Positions 7,216-13,934 of a stretch of DNA of 14,029 nt are shown here, piece after piece; position 1 is the stretch's first letter, and the number at the start of each line of letters is the position of its first letter. The stretch is from the NCBI GenBank assembly GCA_021827245.1, contig JAKAWN010000153.1:1-14029 (forward strand), written 5' to 3'. The notes under the pieces are model-generated. The model saw only the letters and a program-made list of their open reading frames with translations, was not told where the DNA came from and made no database searches. The stretch comes from Acidobacteriota bacterium. Its GTDB lineage: Bacteria; Acidobacteriota; Terriglobia; UBA7540. A program made the translations under genes and the position numbers.

Positions 7216-7385
7216 GAGGAGGTCTCGCGGTACTTAAGCCCTCCCCACAGGCGGTTCGTCCCGAATCTTAGTCTGACGGGGCAGCCATGACGGGCAAGGC
7301 CAGAAGCTGTTGGCATCAGCGCCAGGCAGAGAAGCCACAATATCGCGAAGCGACTTCATCAGCAGAATTAGAATGAAGAGAAGGT

Positions 7386-7982
7386 CTACTTGTGGTTCGA
7401 AGCCATGGCTTGGTGTGACCCGGACACCGAAGCTGCCGGCTGCACCCCTTGAGGTTGGTTCTCGAGTACGGCTATTACTGGGGGCGGCAGATTCCTGGCA
7501 TTTCCCACAAACTGGCTCACTTCCCAGACCTGCTGTTCGGTGAAGGATCCTTTGAAACTAGGCATCCCTGTCAGCCGGACTCCGTTTTTCACTTTCCAGT
7601 AATCTTTTCGAGGGGCGGGGCGAAAGGGACGGGTCTGATCATAAGCAGTGGTCTGTCCCGGCCGGAAGAATTGCGGGGGATGGGGGTACATTCCTCTCGA
7701 GATGGCACTTTGGGGTTCATTCGGGAGCCCATGACAGACGGCACAGTTATGTCGATAGAGGCGTGCACCGCTTACAAGTTCGTTCGCCGTCGGCGGACCG
7801 GCATGGGCATTCGAAAGTTCATGGTCTATAGTCGCACGCATCGCAAGCTTGGCAAAGAAGCGCTCAAATGGCAGCGGGGACGCCGAGGTCGAAACTGGTG
7901 CGTATCCCGAACGGAGATATAGATAAAACGCCGCCGGAACCAGAAGGATTCCTGCTACAAATGCGATTACGTATTTCTTCAT
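7386..7982 (-). CDS. membrane-anchored monohaem cytochrome c (paralogue B)
   Basis: A 198-residue paralogue of cytochrome A. The N-terminal anchor spans residues about 4-23 (YVIAFVAGILLVPAAFYLYL). Haem site C80-A-V-C83-H84 followed by GLPN; probable axial Met140 in RLTGMPSF. It differs from A by about seven extra residues before the YWKV block (RPFRPAPRKD region) and by its tail (a Gln/Ala/Ser-rich end). The haem site is at the same residue number in both proteins, which argues for duplication of a whole gene. AAGGAG sits only 2 nt before the ATG, unusually close; GAGG lies 12 nt upstream. The gene at 8208-8630 is 225 nt upstream on the same strand. No convincing promoter was found between them. 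The role is likely electron transfer at the periplasmic membrane face. Confidence 0.9.
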   Translation of the reverse strand: MKKYVIAFVAGILLVPAAFYLYLRSGYAPVSTSASPLPFERFFAKLAMRATIDHELSNAHAGPPTANELVSGARLYRHNCAVCHGLPNEPQSAISRGMYPHPPQFFRPGQTTAYDQTRPFRPAPRKDYWKVKNGVRLTGMPSFKGSFTEQQVWEVSQFVGNARNLPPPVIAVLENQPQGVQPAASVSGSHQAMASNHK

Positions 7983-8207
7983 GACTCCTTAATTCCTCAC
8001 GGATATTAACTGCTCCCGAGCATGGCCTTCTTCTCAGTACGGTATGTCGGTGACCGGATTCATATCCAACGAACGGGCCTTCGAGTTATTGGCCATGCGA
8101 CTGTGCGACCCCTGATGTTCACATGGATCTGCCCACCATCTCGCCAGGGCAGAACAACCGCTCTGCACAAAAGCCCGATGTTGTGGACGGGCCTCGTGGT
8201 GGTCAGG

Positions 8208-8630
8208 TCAGCGTCCTCCCATGATGACGGCATAGCGGGCATGGCATTTGACGTTCGGCCAGTAGTTCACGGTCTTGGTCAGTCCTTCGGCCTTGACGAT
8301 AAACGCCAGTGGTGGATTGTGGACTTTCTCCGGCAACCCGATGAAGCGTGCTTTGCCTTCGCTATTAGTCCCAACCTTTAGGTCCATTTTCTTCAATCCC
8401 ATAAATCCGTAGGCAATCCTGACTGAAATTTCGGCGTTGTAGAGGGGGCGATTGTTGCTTTGGCTGACGGTGAAGTCTACCGTGCAAGGACCTACGCCTG
8501 CGTTGACCTGGGGGACAGGGACAGGCTGCTGCGAAGCGAGCGTCCATCCCGCAAAGAAAAGACTGAGCACAAGCGCTCGAACCATGTAGCGTACGCCCCG
8601 CATGCATTTGATTGAATCCAGCATCGTCAC
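8208..8630 (-). CDS. small secreted beta-sandwich protein, carboxypeptidase-regulatory-like
   Basis: A 140-residue protein. Residues about 14-33 form a signal peptide (MVRALVLSLFFAGWTLA). The mature part reads as a single Ig-like/carboxypeptidase-regulatory-like beta-sandwich: a strand in PCTVDFTVSQ, then PLYNAEISVRIAYG, and the turn TNSEGKARFIGLP typical of this fold. Two cysteines (C49 and C129) bracket the domain and could form a disulfide. The start is taken as GTG at 8630 because GAGG lies 6 nt upstream; the ATG two codons on (8624) is an alternative. I do not recognise a specific family. Its position upstream of cytochrome B on the same strand suggests, but does not prove, a periplasmic role with the cytochromes. 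Confidence 0.65.
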   Translation of the reverse strand: MTMLDSIKCMRGVRYMVRALVLSLFFAGWTLASQQPVPVPQVNAGVGPCTVDFTVSQSNNRPLYNAEISVRIAYGFMGLKKMDLKVGTNSEGKARFIGLPEKVHNPPLAFIVKAEGLTKTVNYWPNVKCHARYAVIMGGR

Positions 8631-8957
8631 TTGTAACCTCGCTTGAGTTCCGACTAAGAGACATTGTGCATCTTATTATCAGATTCTGGTCCTGCCCGGA
8701 GAGTTGCCGAATAAAAGCGTCGGCACACCAAAAACCTGAAACTCGCAATACCATTTGCATAGATAAAGGATGCTGGTCACGATGGCATGACGGACATCGT
8801 GAAAGCGCACACGATCAAGCCTGGCAGTGGCATGTTTGACACGCGCACGTGCACGCGCGATTGCGCAAGCCGCGTAAACCACACGGATTACGCTGCCAGG
8901 GGAGCACTGCGTGCTGTCGCGCTCGGCAGAGCGTCTGCCGGCCAGCTGCGTCGACAA
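8631..8957. other. intergenic stretch with a possible integrase-motif relic
   Basis: Between the secreted-protein gene and the broken gene at 8958. No promoter of good quality was found; a GATAAT-like -10 near 8675 lacks a -35. The minus strand around 8748-8837 can be read as RVRFHDVRHAIVTSIL, which resembles the H-x-x-R box of tyrosine recombinases. The flanks do not resemble the family, so this may be a very short relic or coincidence. Nothing else was seen. Confidence 0.2.
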
Positions 8958-9463
8958 CTATTTCTGCAACTCGACCTTGTGTTCCCCGGCCGGAACCCTG
9001 AAGCTCGCCTTACCGCTCTCGACCGCGATGTGCCCAGATTCTTTGCCGTCGATTTTGAGGAAAACGGCGCCGGTGGCGAATTCACGCGCGACCATTCAAG
9101 TGTCACCTGTACCCCGCCGGGAGGCTGTCGCCACGCCACCCGGCAATAAGAGACGTCCCGAGCGTGCGGCCCCACCTTGGTGACCGCGTCGAAAATCTGG
9201 CCGCCATCGAGAAATCCACCGCCGCGCTGCGGGCCCCCTCGCACGGCGAAAACGGCGGGCTACTGAGACGCCCGGGCAAGAAAGACCACACCATTCCACG
9301 CATCTGCGTCGAACGCACCAATTTCCGCGCTTTCGAAAGCTGGTCGTGCCTGGGCGAAACATGAGCCGCCCGCTAGCGTGAGCGCAAAAGCGATATTTGA
9401 GAGAGCTCTCGGGACACTCCGGGCAAGTCGGCTGGCTGCGAATCCACTAAGCCTGGAAAACAT
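8958..9463 (-). pseudogene. broken gene for a secreted protein of unknown family
   Basis: The start at 9463 has a good ribosome binding site (GGAGGT, spacing 9). A signal peptide follows (SNIAFALTLAGGSCFAQA). The frame hits TAG at 9260-9262 after 67 codons, but the same frame stays open beyond it (PAVFAVRGG, GGGFLDGGQIFDAV, PGGVQVTLEW) until about 9090. A shift of one base there leads into a clean ending (REFATGAVFLKIDGKESGHI, then ASFRVPAGEHKVELQK) and TAG at 8958. The repaired protein would be about 168 residues, with a beta-rich C-terminus like a small extracellular binding module. I do not recognise the family. One stop and one indel are both needed, so a single sequencing error does not explain it. 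Confidence 0.7.
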
Positions 9464-9556
9464 CTCTCAGCCACCTCCATCTTGAATGCTCAAGGCATCG
9501 GCGCACCCTTGCGATTCGAAAAGCATGCTTTGAACGTCCACTAATTTGAATGACGC

Positions 9557-9584
9557 ATTATATAACATCTCGTCTTTTGGTCAG
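9557..9584 (-). promoter_or_regulatory. promoter of the broken secreted-protein gene
   Basis: On the minus strand CTGACC (9579-9584), a 16-nt spacer and a perfect TATAAT (9557-9562). Transcription would start near 9550, about 87 nt before the start codon at 9463. Survival of the promoter and RBS fits a recently broken gene. Confidence 0.5.
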
Positions 9585-9627
9585 TGTGCGCCATCAGGGG
9601 GAAAGGGCAGGGCTGAGTGGCCTTTGA

Positions 9628-9768
9628 TGCGACGACGCTGCAACCGACAGCAGTTACGACAATAACGGTTATTCCGACTTCTTTGTTGCAGGCATTCACT
9701 CCAATGTACTTTATCAGAATAACGACGACCGAACTTTTGCCGACATCATCACCGTAGCGGTGGCTTGA
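9628..9768 (+). pseudogene. relic of an FG-GAP/VCBS-repeat (CRTAC1-like) protein
   Basis: A plus-strand frame of 46 codons, closed upstream by TGA at 9625 and ending in TGA at 9766. It contains SYDNNGYSDFFVAGIHSNVL followed by YQNNDDRTFADI. This is the FG-GAP/VCBS calcium-binding repeat pattern (D-x-N-x-G-x-x-D-[LF]-[FV]-V, then L-Y-x-N-N-x-x-x-T-F-x-D-[IV]) found in secreted repeat proteins. Only one repeat remains, with no start codon and no RBS, so it is a fragment. It ends 15 nt before the transposase relic, suggesting an insertion cut the gene here. Confidence 0.6.
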
Positions 9769-9783
9769 AAGGAGAGTTGTCAG

Positions 9784-9894
9784 GTGAAAAAAAACCGCGA
9801 TACAGAGGAGCAGATCGCTTACGCCTTGCGGCCGGCGGAGACGGCCGATTCTTCTCCTGGATCGTCTCAGGCTGCTTGTTCAGTCAATGAGTGA
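9784..9894 (+). mobile_element. truncated IS3-family orfA (transposase helix-turn-helix start)
   Basis: GTG at 9784 with AAAGGAGAG upstream opens a 36-codon frame beginning KKNRDTEEQIAYALRPAE. This matches the usual start of IS3-family OrfA (K-K-x-R-F-T-E-E-Q-I-x-x-A-L-R-Q-A-E). After about 20 residues the match ends and the frame closes at TGA 9892. The helix-turn-helix and all of orfB are missing, so it is a dead fragment of an insertion sequence. Terminal inverted repeats could not be identified. No gene is seen from 9895 to 10034. Confidence 0.65.
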
Positions 9895-10034
9895 GAACTT
9901 TGTCTCTGCGCGGTCCACCGCGCGTCCTTCGAGGTATTTTCCCTTGCCGTCCAACCCTCGCACAGTCGACCAACCGAAACACACGCACAACTCGAGAGGT
10001 AATGTGATTTATCAGCCGGCCTGAGTGCATCCAG

Positions 10035-11168
10035 TCAGTGGGAGACGATCCTGACGAAAGCGCCAGGGGCGAATTCCGTTACGCTGGACTTCAAGATAAT
10101 CTGCTTGAAGGCTCGACCGGAAGCAGTCGGCGACAAGAGTATCGCGGTCAAGTTGGGGTGATGGCTCAGGTACTTCCGCGTCGGCTCGGGACCTTCAACA
10201 AAGAATGACGTTGACAGCGCGTCACTGTCGGTGGCTGAAGGCGACACCACTGCCGTCGACAACATATTTTCGACAGGCATACCTGTGTGCGGGTCCATAA
10301 TGTGGGCATAGATTCTGCCGCCCAGCTTGAAGAACTTTTCGTAGTCGCCAGATACTGAAAGCGACAGATTTTGCAGCCTCAGGGTGCATGCAGCCTTGCT
10401 CTGATCAAGAGGATTCCGCACGGAAATCTTCCAGCCGTTTTCACCTGGCGGAGATCCCAAGGCATAGACGCTGCTAGTACCGCTCGAAATCAATGCATCG
10501 GTAATGCCGTCAGCACGGAGAATTCGGACGGCCTGATCGACAGCGTAACCTTTTGCGATCGCCCCGAGATCAATCTCAATTCCAGGTTCGTCAAACCGGA
10601 TTGTGCGCGTGGAAGGATCCAGCTTTACGTGCTGATAGCCGATACGCTTCAGCACCTGCGCAACCTCGGAGCTTGAGGGCAACCGCCCGCGTCCCCGATA
10701 GAATCCCCACGCTTTCATCAGCGGCCCAACAGTGATGTCGAATGCGCCCCCGCTAGCCTGGCTGTATCGAAGCGAGTCCTCAATCAGCTTAAAGAGCCGC
10801 GGCTCCACGATAACTGCATGACGGGATGCCTGACGATTTATTGAAGAGAGTTCGCTTTCCGGTTTGTAGTTGCTCATCTGGTCGTCCAGGTCATCGATTT
10901 CCTGGAAGACCTGGCCCGCCACCTCAGCCATGTAGGTGCCATCTGACCCATAGGCAACCAGGGTAAAGGTTGTCCCCATCGCCTGGTGGGAAACCTCATA
11001 GCGGATCAACGAATCCGCTGCTCTCGCCAGCGGATTCGTTCCAACACACAACAGGATAAGGAGAGGGAGCGTTCTCAGACGCCACATCCGAGGGAAACGA
11101 AAGAAATGTCCTGCAGCATCAGCAAGGTGAAAACATTGAAGCCGAATGCAGGACCGGCTGAGTGTCAT
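10035..11168 (-). CDS. apbE: FAD:protein FMN transferase (ApbE family), exported
   Basis: 377 residues from 11168. ApbE attaches FMN covalently to a Ser/Thr of target proteins, using FAD and Mg2+, outside the cytoplasmic membrane. Visible signatures: HQAMGTTF (61-68), MSNYKPESELSSINR (98-112), SGGAFDITVGPLMKAWGF (139-156), IEIDLGAIAKGYAVD (197-211), ISSGTSSVYALG (227-238), SGDYEKFF with HIMDPHTGMPV (273-299), and the Mg-binding T-D-S-D-A-L-S-T (313-320). A signal peptide begins at residue 28 (MWRLRTLPLLILL, then ARAAD), so ATG at 11087 is a strong alternative start; neither start has a good RBS. It begins 45 nt after the stop codon of the Gfo/Idh gene on the same strand and is probably co-transcribed. 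No Rnf, Nqr, NosR or FMN_bind target is in the window. Confidence 0.93.
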   Translation of the reverse strand: MTLSRSCIRLQCFHLADAAGHFFRFPRMWRLRTLPLLILLCVGTNPLARAADSLIRYEVSHQAMGTTFTLVAYGSDGTYMAEVAGQVFQEIDDLDDQMSNYKPESELSSINRQASRHAVIVEPRLFKLIEDSLRYSQASGGAFDITVGPLMKAWGFYRGRGRLPSSSEVAQVLKRIGYQHVKLDPSTRTIRFDEPGIEIDLGAIAKGYAVDQAVRILRADGITDALISSGTSSVYALGSPPGENGWKISVRNPLDQSKAACTLRLQNLSLSVSGDYEKFFKLGGRIYAHIMDPHTGMPVENMLSTAVVSPSATDSDALSTSFFVEGPEPTRKYLSHHPNLTAILLSPTASGRAFKQIILKSSVTEFAPGAFVRIVSH

Positions 11169-11213
11169 CCTTTTCCCGCAAGCGTGATCCGCAGAACAGG
11201 GTTGGCTGCTAAT

Positions 11214-12539
11214 TTACGCCTCTTTTTTCGGCCAAGAGATCCGGGTCCCGGTGTCGATCGCACGGTTCCCGTAGATCACCGCGCGCGCGTCTGCCATGCC
11301 GATTTCAAGCGGACAGGCAATTGGCTTTCCGTCACGAATACTCGCCATGAAGTTTGAAAGTTCACTCCATCTCGGCTCGTGAGCTTCCTCATACTCATAG
11401 ATACCCATCGACGCCAGCCATCTCCTCGCATGGAAAACTTCACGGTCGAGGAAGCCCTGTTCACCCTGCGGGGCAACCTCTGGAAAGATGGGGATGCCCT
11501 TCTGGACAGCCTTTTGCGCCACTGTCGCCCCCGCCCACCAGTCTTCCTTGGCGGGTCCGGCCGATACCTTTGCCACAGCCTCGCGGTAATACATTCCCTT
11601 GCCAACAGTAATGATCAGGGTCCCATGGTCACCCATGATCTGTTCGTCGAAGCCAAAATGGGCGTTAAAAAGGATGGAACTGTACAGCATTTTCCTTCCT
11701 TGCGGATATTGGAAGATGACCTCGATGTTGTCGCAGACCTCGCGACCATCCTTCCAGTAGTCGATTCCGCCCGTTCCCACCACCGAGAGAGGCTCCGCGC
11801 CAAAGGCCCAGTTCGCGATATCAACCTGATGCGATGCCAGCTCCGCCATTAGTCCTCCGGAGTATTCTCTGTACATCCTCCAGTTAATCAGCCGCTCAAA
11901 CTTGGGATTGCGAACCGGCCGTCGCCAGTTGTTATTGCGATGCCACTGCGCGCGCACAAACATCACCTTGCCCAGAGCACCTTTGCGGATCATCTGCATG
12001 GCAACGTTGTAAAGAACGCTTGACCTGCGCTGCAAGCCAATCTGGACAACCAGCTTGGAGTTTGCTTCGGCAGCCTTCTTGATCTGGTCTCCCTCTTCTT
12101 CCTTGAAATACATCGTCTTTTCGACGAATACGTGCTTGCCCGCATTGAGCGAATCGATAACCATTTGCGCGTGCGTGTTAAGAGGCGTGGCGATTAACAC
12201 CGCGTCCAGATCTTTCCGCTCAATCATCCTCCGGTAATCCGTTGGGCCGTCTGTGTACGTGTCAGGGTTTGAGCCGATGGTTTCAACCCCTCGCTTCAAA
12301 TTGGGCGGGTAAATGTCGCAGGTTGCGATACAACGGCCTTCGGGAATGGTCGTCAGCCGCTTTAACAGGTCGCACCCTTCTGTCCCAGTACCGATGAAGC
12401 CGTAATGAACAGTGCTCCCTGGGTTAGGGTTGGTCAAGACGGCCGGCGCCGCAGCCATTGGCATGGCGCTGCCTGCCGCAACGGCCACCGCTGCAGTCTT
12501 CAGAAAGTCCCGTCGTGTTACTTCCTTTTTCTTTGTCAT
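11214..12539 (-). CDS. Tat-exported Gfo/Idh/MocA-family oxidoreductase
   Basis: 441 residues. Residues 9-33 are a Tat signal (T-R-R-D-F-L-K followed by AAVAVAAGSAMPMAAAPAV). The NAD(P)-binding Rossmann start is VHYGFIGTGTEGCDLL (44-59), with LDAVLIATP at 111-119. The family's E-K-P motif appears as VEKTM (139-143). The C-terminal domain carries GGLMAELASHQVDIANWAFG (228-247), where His237 is a usual catalytic candidate. AGGA lies about 7 nt upstream of the ATG. Family members oxidise or reduce sugars, inositols and related alcohols; the substrate here is unknown. Periplasmic members likely carry a tightly bound nicotinamide cofactor. Near the C-terminus is D-W-W-A-G-A-T (333-339), discussed as a finding. 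ApbE follows directly, so the two probably form an operon. A CRP-like palindrome lies about 91 nt upstream. Confidence 0.92.
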   Translation of the reverse strand: MTKKKEVTRRDFLKTAAVAVAAGSAMPMAAAPAVLTNPNPGSTVHYGFIGTGTEGCDLLKRLTTIPEGRCIATCDIYPPNLKRGVETIGSNPDTYTDGPTDYRRMIERKDLDAVLIATPLNTHAQMVIDSLNAGKHVFVEKTMYFKEEEGDQIKKAAEANSKLVVQIGLQRRSSVLYNVAMQMIRKGALGKVMFVRAQWHRNNNWRRPVRNPKFERLINWRMYREYSGGLMAELASHQVDIANWAFGAEPLSVVGTGGIDYWKDGREVCDNIEVIFQYPQGRKMLYSSILFNAHFGFDEQIMGDHGTLIITVGKGMYYREAVAKVSAGPAKEDWWAGATVAQKAVQKGIPIFPEVAPQGEQGFLDREVFHARRWLASMGIYEYEEAHEPRWSELSNFMASIRDGKPIACPLEIGMADARAVIYGNRAIDTGTRISWPKKEA

Positions 12540-12622
12540 TTTGTTTCCTCAATCAAATTCAGAGGTGTAGTGGTTGGAACACGTCTATCGCCTCTAATGC
12601 ACCATTCCTGCGGAAAAAGCGC

Positions 12623-12638
12623 AGTGATGCACATCACA
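12623..12638. promoter_or_regulatory. second CRP-like palindrome, upstream of the Gfo/Idh gene
   Basis: On the minus strand TGTGA-TGTGCA-TCACT matches TGTGA-N6-TCACA at 9 of 10 defined bases, with a perfect 6-bp core arm pair GTGATG/CATCAC. A 9-of-10 match is expected about 0.4 times by chance in this window, so on its own it is weak. Two direct copies of TTGTGAT (12696-12702 and 12705-12711) lie about 60 nt further upstream. No clear -10/-35 pair was found next to it. Confidence 0.35.
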
Positions 12639-12764
12639 ATCAAAAGATTTCGAAGGAGTTAGCAGAATCAACTGGCCGGATTATGAGGCAGGAATTTGTG
12701 ATAGTTGTGATTGAGAGCGTGGCCGGGCCGGAAATCAGGCCTCATCCAGCCGATCCGTTTGACC

Positions 12765-12791
12765 GCCGATCGCTGGCGAAGATCGATCGGC
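12765..12791 (-). terminator. hairpin after the deoxyhypusine-synthase-like gene
   Basis: GCCGATCG and CGATCGGC form a perfect 8-bp stem around an 11-nt loop, starting 26 nt past the stop codon of the gene at 12818-13855. There is no T run on the minus strand, so intrinsic termination is not demonstrated. It may stabilise the 3' end instead. Confidence 0.3.
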
Positions 12792-12817
12792 TTGCCAAAT
12801 AGCCGCTTATAGATTAC

Positions 12818-13855
12818 TTATTTGGGGAAGGAAAACTTGAGTTCCTGGCCCATCTCGAAAACAGGCTTCTTGCGCTTCCGAATCAGTTCGCCTTGCTCGG
12901 ACATCGCTGTCACAAGGATCGGCATCGCAATTGTCGAATCACAATTGCAGGTAACCATGCTGGCGTCATGCGCGATCTTGCCCCAACTCTGAGCCTCTTC
13001 AAAGGTACAACCCGAAAGTCCGCCCCACTGGGGCATGTCCGTAACAATTTGCATGGCGTACTTGTGCCCATTGGCAGATTTCCGCATGAAGGTTGCTGTC
13101 ACTTCAGTCTGTTGCACAAAATTCTTGGGTGTTCCGCCGCCGAAATAGATGACCCCGCTCGCCGGTGAATCTCCCGCCAGATGAGCAGTCTCGATGACGT
13201 CTCCGATCACATCGAAAGTAAAGTGGTTCTTGCCAAGGTGCCGGTTTTCAGCAATTCCGATGCCGATCGAAGAATCCGCAATGGCCGGACAATAGAGGGG
13301 GATCCGGGCTTTATAAGCCGAGGTAACAATGCCGTCCTCATTGGCATGCTTTGAAACCTCTTTGCCGAGCAGGTAGAGGAACTCGCGGGTGGTGTAAGCT
13401 CGTGACTGATCAAGCGTGCTGGCAAAACGGCCGACGAAGGCGTCTTCCTCACGGAACTCTTCTTCATCCACCAGCGTGTCATACACCCGGTCGATCAGAT
13501 TCTTCTGTAAGTGAACGTCATCGATGGTCGGAGAACACTGGTAATGGAGATGGCCGAGGCTCTCATGAATGTCGTGGAAAAAGTTGGCGCCCGTGGAAAC
13601 CAGGCAGTCAATCAGGCGGTGCTTGATCATGTAGACCACCAGGCGCCGCATGCCGCCAGGAATCATCGCCCCTGACAGGCCCATCATGATCATGACGCGA
13701 TCACCCAGCATACGTTTCCAGATCTGGAAAGCAATGCCAAGGCTTCGGCCCTGAAAGGAGATGCCCTGCATTTTATCCAGCAGAGCTGCAGCGTTTTTTC
13801 TCCGGTCGATCTCGACAGGCCGGGTCGGGATCGTCAAGATCTCATGTTTGCGCAT
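12818..13855 (-). CDS. deoxyhypusine-synthase-like protein
   Basis: 345 residues, matching the deoxyhypusine synthase family over its whole length. Visible blocks: an N-terminal region with MMGLSGAMIPGGMRRLV (57-73) and CLVSTGANFFHDIHESLG (84-101); the NAD-binding stretch with SGVIYFGGGTPKNFVQQ (233-249); the MQIVTDMPQWGGLSGCTFEE region (268-287); and the catalytic lysine in S-W-G-K (Lys293), equivalent to the lysine that carries the aminobutyl intermediate in eukaryotic enzymes. The eukaryotic target, eIF5A, is absent from bacteria, so bacterial members are thought to act in polyamine metabolism or on unknown targets. AGGAG lies 7 nt before the ATG. It is separated from the Gfo/Idh gene by 278 nt and a hairpin, so it is probably its own transcription unit. 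No cytoplasmic export signal is present. Confidence 0.9.
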   Translation of the reverse strand: MRKHEILTIPTRPVEIDRRKNAAALLDKMQGISFQGRSLGIAFQIWKRMLGDRVMIMMGLSGAMIPGGMRRLVVYMIKHRLIDCLVSTGANFFHDIHESLGHLHYQCSPTIDDVHLQKNLIDRVYDTLVDEEEFREEDAFVGRFASTLDQSRAYTTREFLYLLGKEVSKHANEDGIVTSAYKARIPLYCPAIADSSIGIGIAENRHLGKNHFTFDVIGDVIETAHLAGDSPASGVIYFGGGTPKNFVQQTEVTATFMRKSANGHKYAMQIVTDMPQWGGLSGCTFEEAQSWGKIAHDASMVTCNCDSTIAMPILVTAMSEQGELIRKRKKPVFEMGQELKFSFPK

Positions 13856-13934
13856 TCCGTGGCTCCTGTTAACTTTTTATTGTGGGGCTCGGAGGGGAAG
13901 CAGCAAGGGCAAGCCCCAGAAACAGTCCTCTTGC

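Noticed and set aside
9260..9262. TAG in the secreted-protein gene as a recoded (readthrough) codon
   Set aside because: A separate frameshift further on also breaks the gene, and no sign of TAG recoding is seen in the intact genes.
12927..12948. Perfect 8-bp inverted repeat GCAATTGT/ACAATTGC
   Set aside because: It lies inside the deoxyhypusine-synthase-like coding region, and about two such repeats are expected by chance in this window.
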